Shown here: positions 26,086 through 34,629 of the stretch, piece after piece
Layout: each line of letters begins with the position of its first letter
Numbering within the stretch: position 1 is the first letter of the stretch
Assembly: GCF_003696265.1 (NCBI RefSeq)
Contig: NZ_RFFH01000014.1
Location: 102,435-166,434, forward strand
Origin: Nocardia stercoris
GTDB lineage: Bacteria > Actinomycetota > Actinomycetes > Mycobacteriales > Mycobacteriaceae
Reading direction: 5' to 3'
DNA length: 64,000 bases
Position numbers and translations under genes: made by a program
The notes under the pieces: generated by a model
Database searches by the model: none
Told to the model about the DNA's origin: nothing
What the model saw: only the letters and a program-made list of their open reading frames with translations

Positions 26086-26397
26086 CTACAGCACGAAACG
26101 CTTACCGCTCGCGATGTCGGAGACCTGGAACATACCGCCGGAACCGGCGACCGACGCCGTGGCCTGCTTGAGGGCCAGCAGGTTCGCGGTGTCCTCGTCC
26201 AGGGCCTTCTTCAGCTCCCGGGTGGCGACGTCGAGCGCGTCGGAACCGGCACCGGTGTAACCGTTCTGGATCAGCTTGTCGACCACGGCCTGCACGTAGG
26301 TGTGGTTGTCGACCATCTCGTCGACCGTGGTGGCCAGGTGCGCCAGGTGGTCGTCGACCACACCGAACGGCACCTTGATCATGCCTCCGCCTGCCAT
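26086..26397 (-). CDS. WXG100-like ESX substrate, second gene of pair
   Basis: The product is 103 residues from the ATG at 26397 (AGGA eight bases upstream); an ATG six bases earlier is possible. It is a helix-turn-helix hairpin of WXG100 length: VDDHLAHLATTVDEMVDNHT, turn at about 45-50 (QNGYTGAGSDAL), second helix TRELKKALDEDTANLLAL. The turn has NGYTG instead of W-x-G. Members of such pairs form heterodimers exported by EccC. No YxxxD/E is present at the C-terminus, unlike CFP-10. Confidence 0.8.
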   Translation of the reverse strand: MAGGGMIKVPFGVVDDHLAHLATTVDEMVDNHTYVQAVVDKLIQNGYTGAGSDALDVATRELKKALDEDTANLLALKQATASVAGSGGMFQVSDIASGKRFVL

Positions 26398-26431
26398 TTT
26401 CATCTTCCTTTCGTGATGTTCGGGTGACGAG

Positions 26432-26761
26432 TCAGACGAACGGAGTGATCTTGCTGCCCGAGTTCATCTCGACCTTCGCGGCGGCTTCCATGTCCGCGTT
26501 GTCGATCGAGATACCCGCGTCCTTGAGCGCCTGGGCGTGGTCGGACAGCCGCTGCGCGAGCTTCTGACCGGACTGGATGCAGTTGTTGAGCGCGTCCTGC
26601 ACCCGCGCCGCGGCGATCGGGCTCTGGAAGGCCTCGTTCAGCGCCGACTGGATGCCTTGCAGGGTGGAGATGTGGCCCATCTTGGTCTGATGGGCCGTCA
26701 TCAGATTGCCGTGTGAGCTTTGAATACTGCCGCTATCACCGGCGTAGCCGTTAGTAGCCAT
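26432..26761 (-). CDS. WXG100-like ESX substrate, first gene of pair
   Basis: The 109-residue protein is a four-turn helical hairpin of WXG100 type: SSHGNLMTAHQTKMGHISTL as first helix, a turn around residue 44-48 (NEAFQSPIAAARVQDAL), then a long second helix. Phe-Gln-Ser replaces the W-x-G turn. It lies 28 bp upstream of the second WXG100-like gene and directly after eccC. The strong Shine-Dalgarno (AAAGGGA), the palindrome at 26839-26854 and the terminator after the pair suggest high, separately controlled expression. Confidence 0.8.
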   Translation of the reverse strand: MATNGYAGDSGSIQSSHGNLMTAHQTKMGHISTLQGIQSALNEAFQSPIAAARVQDALNNCIQSGQKLAQRLSDHAQALKDAGISIDNADMEAAAKVEMNSGSKITPFV

Positions 26762-26838
26762 TTCCGGTCCCTTTCTCGAGCGTGGAGGACACCGGCACCG
26801 GGTGCGTCCGGCCCGCTGTTACTTAGAACGCTAAGTCA

Positions 26839-26854
26839 TTCCCGCACATGGGAA
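26839..26854 (-). promoter_or_regulatory. ESX palindrome upstream of the WXG100-like pair
   Basis: TTCCCGCACATGGGAA, one mismatch to TTCCCA-N4-TGGGAA. It lies 77 bp before the start codon and only 5 bp after the eccC stop. The flanking TGACTTAGCGTTCT and a TA-containing hexamer 17 bases further match the PE-gene element almost base for base. Confidence 0.7.
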
Positions 26855-26859
26855 CTGAT

Positions 26860-29800
26860 TCATGCCTCGGGAATCCAGGCTGCCTGCACCAGGTCTCGGC
26901 GGCTGTGCAGCGGTTCCACCAGGATGCCACGGCCCACGGGCTGTTTGGTCGCCTTGACGTCACCGATCAGGATGCCGTCGAGTTTCGAGCCGTCCATGAT
27001 GAATCCGGAGGAGTTCAGGTTCTTCATCTGGCCGAGCACGTTGTCGTACATGGCGGTGTCCGCCTGCGCGATATTGCGGGCCGCGATGATGTGCAGACCG
27101 GTGTCGCGGCCGTCGACGATGATGTCCTTGATCGGATCCAGCGGGTTCATCGCGCCGCGCTGCGCCACCATGTGGTAGTCGTCGATGAACACGAAGATCT
27201 CCGGTCCCGACCACCAGGAGCGCTCCCGCAGCTGCTGGGGCGTCACCCCGTCGGGTGCGCGCCGGGCCCGCATCCGGCCGGCGAAGTCGGGCAGGCTGTC
27301 GATCAGGTCGCGTTCGCTGCTCAGGTAGCCGACCGACATCTCCGGCGGCACCGCCTCCATGTGCTGGCGGCGGTAGTCGATGAGCAGGATGCGGGCCTGT
27401 TCCGGGGTGAACTGCCGGCAGACCGAGGCGATCAGCGCGGACAGCACCGTCGACTTGCCCGACCCCGACGAACCCACCACGATCAGGTGGGTCGAGACGC
27501 CGAAGTCGATCGCGGCAGGACTCAGGTCGGATTCGCGCACCCCGAACGGCAGCACCATGCGCTGCGCGTGCGTGGTCGGATGCGGGCGGCCGGCGATGAT
27601 CTCGTCGAGCGTGACCCGAGCGGGCAGCAGTTTGACCTCCGGCGCCCGCCGTCCCGGGTAGGTGTGGTTGAGCTGTTCGGTGGCCGCTGCCAGTCCGGCG
27701 GCCGCCGATTCGGGGTCGCCGTTGCCGTCCACACGCGGCAACGCGGTGAGCATGTGCAGCCCCTCGACCGACAGACAGCGGCCGGGGCGGTTCGCCGGAA
27801 TTGCCGCCACCACAGCGCGATTGGACATGAAGACGGTGTCGGTCAGGTCACCGAGGCGCATCTCCAGGCGCGTCTGCAGCAGGTCCTTCACGGCGGGCCG
27901 GATCGCCGCCCACCGCGAGCTGGACAGCACCAGGTGGATGCCGTAGTTGAGGCCCTGTAGGGCGATCGACTCCACCACCGACAGGTAGTCGTCGAAATAC
28001 GGTCCGCTGACCGAGAATCCGATGTCCCATCCGTCGATGACCAGGAAGACGTCGCCGTGGATGTCGCCGCGCGCGGCCAGCTGCGCCGACTCCGCCGCGG
28101 AAGCCCGGCGGCGGCGGAACTCGCGCATGGTGTCGATGCCGAGTTCGGCGAACATCGTCTGCCGGTTCGCCAGCAGGTTGGTGATCAGCGCGAAGGTGCG
28201 CCGCACCCGGTCGCCGTCGCGGGCCGAGGCCACCGAGCCCACGTGCGGCAGATTGCGAATTCCGGTCAGACCACCGGAGAAGTCCAGGCAGTAGAACTGC
28301 GCCTGCTCCGGGGTGTGGGTCAGCGCGGTCCCGAGAATCAGCGTCTGCAGCGCGGTCGACTTGCCGGACTGCGGGCCACCGACCACCGCGACGTGCCCGC
28401 CCGCGCCGGACAGGTCCACCGACCAGACGTCCTGGCGCTGCTGGGCCGGGCGGTCGACCAGGGCCCACGGAATGTTCAGTGTCCCCGGCTGAACCGCGGA
28501 GATCAGCCGGTCCAGCGTCGGCGGGGTGTTCAGCGGCGGCAGCCACATCTTGTGCGCCGGACGGCCACGGCCCGCCAGCTGCTGCAGCACCGTCTCCATC
28601 ACCGAGATCGGTTCGCCCTCGGCCTCGGCTTCGGTGACCGCGGCCTGCTGCGGTTCGACGACGGCGGGACGCAGATCGGCGACCGGCGCGGAGGTGAACA
28701 GCTGCGGCGGGCGGTAACCGCTGCCCGCCCGCCGGGACCGCGCGGGACCGGCGTTGGTGGTCGTTTGCGGTGCGACATAAGGGGATCCGACGTAGGCGGC
28801 CTGGAACCGTTGCAGGTCACCGGATCCGGCGCGCAGGTAGCCCGCACCCGGCTTCTTGGGCAGGTGGTAGGCGTCGGCGGTGCCGATGGCGTCGCGGGAG
28901 TCGCTGGTCTGGTTGGTGCGCAACGCGATCCGGTAGGACAGGTGCGCCTCCAGCTCACCCATCCGGTTGGCCGGAACCTTCTGCGAGGCGAGCAGCAGGT
29001 GCACACGCAGCGAGCGGCCCAGCCGGCCGATCGCGACGAACAGTTTGGTGAAGTTCGGGTGCTGTTCGAGCAGTTCGGCGAACTCGTCGAGCACGATCAG
29101 CAGGGTCGGCAGCGGATCCAGCTGCGCGCCTTGCTCTCTCGCCCGCTCGTAGTCGGCGACACTGGCGAAGTTCCCGGCTTCACGCAGCACGCGCTGACGC
29201 CGGGCCATCTCGCCGTTGATCACGTCCTCCATTCGGGTGACGAGATCGGCCTCCTCCTCCATGTTCGTGACGACCGCGGTGACGTGCGAGAGCCGGTCGA
29301 ACCCGAGGAACGTCGCACCACCCTTGAAGTCGACCAGCAGCAGGTTCAACACATCCGGCGAGTGTGTGGCGACCGCCGAAAGCACAAGGGTGCGAAGGAA
29401 TTCCGACTTTCCGGAACCGGTGGCACCGATGCACATGCCGTGCGGGCCCATGCCCTCCTCGGCCGACTCCTTGATGTCCAGGTACACCGGGGCACCGGCC
29501 GGGTCGTAGCCGAACGGGATGTTGAGCCGGGCCCGGTCGGCGTCGCGCCGCCGGGCCCACTGCCGGTCGATCCGGATACTGCCCGGGTCGGTCAGCGAAA
29601 CCAGATCCTCCCAGGTGGTTCCGCCGCCGGCCTGGTCGGCCACCACCGCCTCGATCACGGTGGACAACCGGTACGGCGACAGCGAGCGGGCCAGCGCGGT
29701 CACCGCGGGCACGGTCATGGCGTCGGCGAGCCCGACCCGGCGGCTGCCGCGCGAATTGATCTCGTGCAGTGTGCGATCCGCGTCGACGGTGAATTTCAGC

Positions 29801-30858
29801 GCGCGCGGGAGCGTTTGGTCGGAGGGCCCGAGCCGCAGCCAGGTGCCACCGTCCAGGCCGGAGATGTCGCGGTCGTTGGCCGCGCCACCGGCCGCCACCA
29901 CCAGGATGAAGTGCTTGCGCTCGAGGCTGGGCGTGCTGTTGGCGGTGAACGGGCCGCGGTTGAGGCCGGCCAGCACCTTGGTGCGCAGTTCCGCCACGCT
30001 CCGGTACACCATGCGAGTCGGGCCGACGCCGTCGGTGTCGCTCGCATGTTGGGTGTGCGGCAACCATTTCAGCCACGCCCACTGCGGTGCGTCGGGGTCG
30101 TTCACCACCGCCGCAACCGCGACCTGGTCCGGTCCGTGCAGCACCACGATCTCGGCGAGCATCGCGCGGACCAGCCCGGCGACGGCGACCTCGTCGCCGT
30201 CGAGCCCGACCTCGGGCGCGGACAGCAGGTTGATCGCCACCGGCATGCCGCCCACCGTCGAGTAGGCCTTCGCGAACCGGGTCACCTCGACCACGCCGAC
30301 CGGGTCCAGGTCGGCCAGCGGCGCGGCCTCGGGCACGATCACCCGGACCTGGTTGGCGATCCGGCCGCGGCCCACCCGGACCCGCAGGAACTGCTGGGCC
30401 GCGACCTGCACCTCCCACATCCGGGTGCCGCCGACCAGGCGGCTCAACTCGGCCGGTCCGGGATGGGCGTGGCGCAGGTAGGTGTGCAGTTCCACCTCGG
30501 CGGCGCGCACGGTACGGCGGTTCTCGGCGACGCTGCGCAGGTAGTCCTTGCGTTCCTCGTCGAGCGATCCCGAGCCGCCCCCGCCCATCGAGCCGCCCAT
30601 CATGCCGAACATCGACACGATCATCATCATCGGGAACATCATCGACATCGGCGACATCTGACCGCCACCGCGGAACATCATCACCATCATGCCGCCGGTA
30701 CCGGCCATCATCACGACCGGCATGATCAGCTTGAGCCGAGACGGCGGAACGGGTTTCGGCAGTTCGGTCGGTGGCTGCAGGCGCAGTTCGGTGACGGCGG
30801 GCGCCTTCGGGCCGCGCACGGCCCGCGCGGGGCGGACGAAACGCTTGGTGGTGGTCAC
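26860..30858 (-). CDS. eccC: ESX FtsK/SpoIIIE-type ATPase EccC, unsplit
   Basis: The 1332-residue motor starts at GTG overlapping the eccB stop (GTGA), with GGAGG upstream. Two membrane segments lie at about residues 42-62 and 67-90, the latter very rich in Met and Gly. Three ATPase domains follow with Walker A motifs at 478-485 (GATGSGKS), 827-835 (GGPQSGKST) and 1129-1137 (GSSGSGKST). The first has a good Walker B (LLIVLDE, 586-592). EccC drives substrate export, and the last domain binds the C-terminus of WXG100 substrates. In M. tuberculosis ESX-1 the protein is split into EccCa and EccCb; here it is one chain, as in ESX-2 to ESX-5. Confidence 0.97.
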   Translation of the reverse strand: MTTTKRFVRPARAVRGPKAPAVTELRLQPPTELPKPVPPSRLKLIMPVVMMAGTGGMMVMMFRGGGQMSPMSMMFPMMMIVSMFGMMGGSMGGGGSGSLDEERKDYLRSVAENRRTVRAAEVELHTYLRHAHPGPAELSRLVGGTRMWEVQVAAQQFLRVRVGRGRIANQVRVIVPEAAPLADLDPVGVVEVTRFAKAYSTVGGMPVAINLLSAPEVGLDGDEVAVAGLVRAMLAEIVVLHGPDQVAVAAVVNDPDAPQWAWLKWLPHTQHASDTDGVGPTRMVYRSVAELRTKVLAGLNRGPFTANSTPSLERKHFILVVAAGGAANDRDISGLDGGTWLRLGPSDQTLPRALKFTVDADRTLHEINSRGSRRVGLADAMTVPAVTALARSLSPYRLSTVIEAVVADQAGGGTTWEDLVSLTDPGSIRIDRQWARRRDADRARLNIPFGYDPAGAPVYLDIKESAEEGMGPHGMCIGATGSGKSEFLRTLVLSAVATHSPDVLNLLLVDFKGGATFLGFDRLSHVTAVVTNMEEEADLVTRMEDVINGEMARRQRVLREAGNFASVADYERAREQGAQLDPLPTLLIVLDEFAELLEQHPNFTKLFVAIGRLGRSLRVHLLLASQKVPANRMGELEAHLSYRIALRTNQTSDSRDAIGTADAYHLPKKPGAGYLRAGSGDLQRFQAAYVGSPYVAPQTTTNAGPARSRRAGSGYRPPQLFTSAPVADLRPAVVEPQQAAVTEAEAEGEPISVMETVLQQLAGRGRPAHKMWLPPLNTPPTLDRLISAVQPGTLNIPWALVDRPAQQRQDVWSVDLSGAGGHVAVVGGPQSGKSTALQTLILGTALTHTPEQAQFYCLDFSGGLTGIRNLPHVGSVASARDGDRVRRTFALITNLLANRQTMFAELGIDTMREFRRRRASAAESAQLAARGDIHGDVFLVIDGWDIGFSVSGPYFDDYLSVVESIALQGLNYGIHLVLSSSRWAAIRPAVKDLLQTRLEMRLGDLTDTVFMSNRAVVAAIPANRPGRCLSVEGLHMLTALPRVDGNGDPESAAAGLAAATEQLNHTYPGRRAPEVKLLPARVTLDEIIAGRPHPTTHAQRMVLPFGVRESDLSPAAIDFGVSTHLIVVGSSGSGKSTVLSALIASVCRQFTPEQARILLIDYRRQHMEAVPPEMSVGYLSSERDLIDSLPDFAGRMRARRAPDGVTPQQLRERSWWSGPEIFVFIDDYHMVAQRGAMNPLDPIKDIIVDGRDTGLHIIAARNIAQADTAMYDNVLGQMKNLNSSGFIMDGSKLDGILIGDVKATKQPVGRGILVEPLHSRRDLVQAAWIPEA

Positions 30859-32411
30859 GGGTTTCCTCCCGGGAGCCCGACGGCGGACTTGTCGACGGGC
30901 AGCCCCTCGTGCAGGATGCGCGCGTCCGCCTGGGACAGGGTCGGCCCGACCGCGAACAGCGACACCGCACTCCACGGCGCCGGCACCGGAACCTTCAGTC
31001 CGAGCGCGTTCAGCGTGGGGTCGCCGTTGTCGCCCAGTTTGGCGTCGATGCCGTAGCGGACCCCGGAGTCGGAGATCCAGAACAGGGTCTCGCGGCGCGG
31101 CGACACCGGGTCCATGCCGGTCACCTGCACGAATCTGCCGGTGTCCCTGGGCATGTAGGCCGCGTCGGCGGTCGCGCCGTGCGAGGTCTGCGCGGTCACC
31201 AGCGGCACGGTCCGGCGCTGTTCCTCCACGCTGAGCGGCAGCTGCCGGCCCACCAGCAGTGTGGTGGCCGCGCTCGGGTCGGTGCTGGCGCGCGACCAGT
31301 GGAAACAGGTCACGCCGGACCGTTCCGGGTCGACGATGTGCACGGAATGGTCGGGGAAGGACGCGGTGCCGGGCCAGCCGCCCGGGCGTAGGTTGGCCGC
31401 GATCACGTCCGGGCGCACGGCGATGGTGGTCATGGTGCCGTGCGCGTCGGCGTTGCGCACCATCGCCGCCAGCACCGAACTGATCTGCACCACACCGGAT
31501 TGCGACACCAGGTAGTACGCGGCGGTCTGATCCACGGTCGACACGGCCAGCACCGCGCCGACCGGAACCGTCATACCGGAGGACAGGGTCACGGTGCTGC
31601 CCGCGCCCGGCACATCCGGCACCTTGATCGGCGGCACCTCGGGGATGGCGCTGAGCAGGCCCTTCGACACCGGGGCGACGGGTGCGGTGGCGTCGATTCC
31701 GAGCGCCAGCATGACCGCGGAGTCACCGAGATTCAGTGCGGCCCGGACCACCCCGTGATCACGGTCGGGATAGACGAGCCAGGTGGTGGCGTCGTCGCGC
31801 AGCAACCGCGCCTCACCGGCGGCGATCGGGCGTACCGAATCCGGGTCGGTGCGCAGCTGGGTGCCGATCACCGTGGTGTGCACCGAGGACAGGCCGGTGG
31901 TGGGCAGGCCGGTGGACTGGTCGACCGGCGCGGCCGGGCCGATGGTGGCGGTGTCGCAGATCGCCCACGACGAGTCCCGCACCCCCGAATCGGCGACCAC
32001 ACCCGGCGCGCCGGAGATCCCGATCAGTGGCCCGCGCGGGAAGCGGGCCAGCTCGTCGCGCGTGACATTGGTCGGGTTCTCGGCATCCCCGACCGCCAGC
32101 CGAGCCGAGGTCAGGTTCAGTGCCGGATACAGCCGACCGCCGATGAACACGTACAGCGCGCCCGTGCCCTGTTCGGCGACGATGTGGGTGCTGTCGGTGA
32201 TCTGCTTGGCGGGTTTGAAGAAGGCCAGTACCGCCGAGGCGGCCACCAGGACGCAGGCCAGCGCGATTCCCACCGACAGCGCGGTGGACCGGCCGCGCTG
32301 CGGGTCGTCGATCATGGAGGCGTCGCGCCGCACCAGTGCGTGATCGATGCGCCGGAACAGGAAGCGCCAGCCCGACACCTGGTGTTTGGTCACCACCCGG
32401 AAGCGCGCCAC
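30855..32411 (-). CDS. eccB: ESX core component EccB
   Basis: The 518-residue protein has the EccB plan. A short cytoplasmic N-terminus (ARFRVVTKHQVSGWRFLFRR, then HALVRRD) and one membrane segment at about residues 43-65 are followed by a large periplasmic part with repeats around a central domain. The GTG at 32411 is chosen because it gives the usual short N-terminus and lies 4 bp after the eccA stop; an ATG at 32453 overlapping eccA is possible. EccB forms the periplasmic assembly of the ESX complex. Two cysteines in the periplasmic part could form the family disulfide. Confidence 0.92.
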   Translation of the reverse strand: MARFRVVTKHQVSGWRFLFRRIDHALVRRDASMIDDPQRGRSTALSVGIALACVLVAASAVLAFFKPAKQITDSTHIVAEQGTGALYVFIGGRLYPALNLTSARLAVGDAENPTNVTRDELARFPRGPLIGISGAPGVVADSGVRDSSWAICDTATIGPAAPVDQSTGLPTTGLSSVHTTVIGTQLRTDPDSVRPIAAGEARLLRDDATTWLVYPDRDHGVVRAALNLGDSAVMLALGIDATAPVAPVSKGLLSAIPEVPPIKVPDVPGAGSTVTLSSGMTVPVGAVLAVSTVDQTAAYYLVSQSGVVQISSVLAAMVRNADAHGTMTTIAVRPDVIAANLRPGGWPGTASFPDHSVHIVDPERSGVTCFHWSRASTDPSAATTLLVGRQLPLSVEEQRRTVPLVTAQTSHGATADAAYMPRDTGRFVQVTGMDPVSPRRETLFWISDSGVRYGIDAKLGDNGDPTLNALGLKVPVPAPWSAVSLFAVGPTLSQADARILHEGLPVDKSAVGLPGGNP

Positions 32412-32415
32412 CTGG

Positions 32416-34176
32416 TCAGCCGGCTGCCGTGGGAGCCAAACCGTCCAGGGCACTGGCGATATCGGACTCCGAGATCGTCATCAGGTCTTCGTTGCTCAGC
32501 GACAGGATGTCGATGTTGTCGCGGGTGAATCGGTAGTCGCGTTCGGCTTCCGCGGATTCGATCACGTTGCGCACGAAACGTCCGTTGCCGGCCAGGTCGA
32601 TGAGGCGGCGGCCGTTGCGGGTCTGCCCCGACAGCTGCTCGCACCGGGCCCGCAGCACCTCGCGGGCGCCGTCGGACAAGATCGAATCCTTCTTCTGCGC
32701 AATATGATCGGCGATCTGCACCAGCTCGTCGGCCTCGTAGCTGGAGAACCGGACCCGTTTGGTGAACCGGGACGCCAGACCGTCGTTGGACGCCAGGAAC
32801 CGGTCGATCTGGTCCTCGTAGCCGGCGATGACCACGACCAGCTTGTCGCGGTCGTTCTCCATCCGGGCCAGCAGGGTGTCGACGGCCTCCTTGCCGAAGG
32901 CGTCACCACCGGACAGGCCCTCCTGCACCAGGGTGTAGGCCTCGTCGATGAACAGCACGCCGCCCAGCGCGGAGTCGATGAGCGCGTTGGTCTTCGGCGC
33001 GGTGTGCCCGAGGTGGGTGCCGACCATGTCGTTGCGCGAGACCTCGATGACGTCGGCGTTCTCCACCACGCCGAGACCGGCGAAGATCTTCGCGATCACG
33101 CGGGCGATGGTGGTCTTACCGGTGCCGGGCGGGCCGGAGAAGATCAGGTGGTGCGAGCGGGAGTCGACGGCCAGGCCGCGCTTGGCCCGGACCTGGTCCA
33201 TCAGCACACCGGACTTCAGCCGGTCGACCTGTTCCTTGACCGACACCATGCCGATCTGCGCGGCGAGCAGGTCGGAGGCCTCGGCCAGCTGCGTTTCGCG
33301 TTCGGTGCGGGCGGCGGTGGCGGCGGCCTCGGCCGGGTCGGCGCCCGAGCGCGGGTCCCAGCGGTCGGTGCGGGTGGCCAGCACCTCGCTGGTGGTGACC
33401 TCGAGCTTGAAGGTCTTGTCCGTGACCGCGCGCTGCCAGTCGGGGCGCTGCGAGTACAGCGCGGATCCCTGCAGCCCCTTGAGGATTCGGTCCGCGGCTT
33501 CGTTGTCGCCGTTGTGCCGCAGCACCATGCCGAGCAGGTAGTGGGCGTCGGCCCAGATGTAGGACAGGCTGCCCGAGGAGCTGTCCTCGACGATCCGCTG
33601 TGCCCGCGGCAGGGCCTCCCCGAACCGGCCCAGGTGGGCCAGGGCCTGGGCGGCCATGAGTTCGGCGGCGATGTCGAGCAGCCCGTCGTCGAGCAGCGGC
33701 TTGGCGGCACGCGCGTCGAGCACGTCGGGCCAGCGGCGGGTGCGGAAATACAGTGTCATGCGGACGAATTCGGCGACGTCGTCGCGTGGCACCTGGTCCA
33801 GGATGGCGAGCGCCTCGTCCCATTCGCCGTCACCGGCGTACTGGCAGACCTGGGCGATCGCGATCTGGTCGCGGTCGGCCATGGCGACCTGCAGGCCGAA
33901 CATGCCGATCTCGACCTGGCACCACAGCGACCGGTCGGGCAGGCCCGCGCGCTGTTGATCCCGGTACAGATTGTGAACCGAGCGGTAGGCGCCGTAGACG
34001 ACCTCCGCGTTCACCTCACCGGCCATGGCCCGGCCGAGCCAGGCATCGCACATATCCGGATCGAGGTCGGTCGCGGCCCGGAACGCGGCCAGCGCATGCT
34101 GGTTGTTGCGTCCACTCCCGGCCACCAGCCCGAGACTCTGAACTCCTGTGTAGAACGCGTCCTCCGCCGCTGACAA
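32416..34176 (-). CDS. eccA: ESX cytosolic AAA ATPase EccA
   Basis: The 586-residue protein has an N-terminal TPR-like domain (about 1-275) and a C-terminal CbxX/CfqX-type AAA domain with Walker A GPPGTGKT (348-355) and Walker B VLFIDEA (407-413). The start is TTG at 34176, preceded by AAAGGGA; no ATG or GTG fits better. EccA is thought to release EspG from PE-PPE substrates. It is the first gene of the eccA-eccB-eccC block. Its promoter region (34181-34258) is repeated upstream of both transglutaminase-like genes. Confidence 0.93.
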   Translation of the reverse strand: MSAAEDAFYTGVQSLGLVAGSGRNNQHALAAFRAATDLDPDMCDAWLGRAMAGEVNAEVVYGAYRSVHNLYRDQQRAGLPDRSLWCQVEIGMFGLQVAMADRDQIAIAQVCQYAGDGEWDEALAILDQVPRDDVAEFVRMTLYFRTRRWPDVLDARAAKPLLDDGLLDIAAELMAAQALAHLGRFGEALPRAQRIVEDSSSGSLSYIWADAHYLLGMVLRHNGDNEAADRILKGLQGSALYSQRPDWQRAVTDKTFKLEVTTSEVLATRTDRWDPRSGADPAEAAATAARTERETQLAEASDLLAAQIGMVSVKEQVDRLKSGVLMDQVRAKRGLAVDSRSHHLIFSGPPGTGKTTIARVIAKIFAGLGVVENADVIEVSRNDMVGTHLGHTAPKTNALIDSALGGVLFIDEAYTLVQEGLSGGDAFGKEAVDTLLARMENDRDKLVVVIAGYEDQIDRFLASNDGLASRFTKRVRFSSYEADELVQIADHIAQKKDSILSDGAREVLRARCEQLSGQTRNGRRLIDLAGNGRFVRNVIESAEAERDYRFTRDNIDILSLSNEDLMTISESDIASALDGLAPTAAG

Positions 34177-34180
34177 CTCG

Positions 34181-34226
34181 GATCCCTTTCCGCTATCGCC
34201 TGATTCGAAAGGTTAGAAGAGGTACG
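34181..34226 (-). repeat. promoter-leader repeat, copy 1 (eccA)
   Basis: On the plus strand the sequence around CCTGATTCGAAAGG and TAGAAGAGGTACG is nearly the same as at 35946-35990 and 37682-37725. On the minus strand it supplies a -10 hexamer TAACCT (34215-34210), 23 bases after the palindrome, and the ribosome-binding region of eccA. Confidence 0.8.
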
Positions 34227-34234
34227 AACACGGC

Positions 34235-34258
34235 GCGCTTCCCACCAATGGGAAGCGC
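34235..34258 (-). promoter_or_regulatory. ESX palindrome upstream of eccA
   Basis: Core TTCCCACCAATGGGAA at 34239-34254, extended to 10-bp arms by GCGC on each side. It is centred about 34 bp upstream of the -10-like hexamer TAACCT, a position typical for an activator next to -35. As a hairpin it could also end transcription from the gene at 34328. Confidence 0.75.
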
Positions 34259-34327
34259 GGTCGCGACGATCATGCCGTCGGTGCACGCGCCGCTGGGCAA
34301 CGGCACGGACTGCCCGGCCCGGACCCG

Positions 34328-34627
34328 TCACCGCCCCTCGGACGGGCGCGGAACAAGATCGACGGTGACGTCCCGCACGATGAAATACCGGCGCACCCCC
34401 TGCCGGTGGCGGCGCTCACCCTGTGCGCTCGGCGCGGCATCGTCACCTACCTCGTCGAGCACCCCGCGCACTTCGAACGCCCGGTGCACGTGCTCGTCGG
34501 GCCAGCGCCGGACACCCTCGACATAGACATGGGATCGGGGGCCGCACACCAGAATCGCGCCGGACTTCGCATTCTCCGCGAGACCGCACAGGACGACGGG
34601 GCGGCCGACGTATAACGAAAGATTCAC
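34328..34627 (-). CDS. small partner of transglutaminase-like protein B (possible immunity protein)
   Basis: The 99-residue protein starts at GTG 2 bases after the stop of the transglutaminase-like gene. It is clearly related to the product of 36051-36362: shared are YVGRPV, GAILVCG, SHVY, RWP, FEV-GVL and a final VRD. Predicted beta-rich, without signal peptide or membrane segment; the pattern could be a small OB-like barrel, which I cannot confirm. Each copy follows its own transglutaminase-like gene. A one-to-one pairing of enzyme and small neighbour fits toxin-immunity or enzyme-inhibitor, but a cofactor or chaperone is equally open. Confidence 0.75.
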   Translation of the reverse strand: MNLSLYVGRPVVLCGLAENAKSGAILVCGPRSHVYVEGVRRWPDEHVHRAFEVRGVLDEVGDDAAPSAQGERRHRQGVRRYFIVRDVTVDLVPRPSEGR

Positions 34628-34629
34628 GG

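Noticed and set aside
14321..34176. Classification as ESX-4, the usual minimal system of actinobacteria
   Set aside because: eccA, eccE, espG, PE and PPE genes are present, which ESX-4 lacks.
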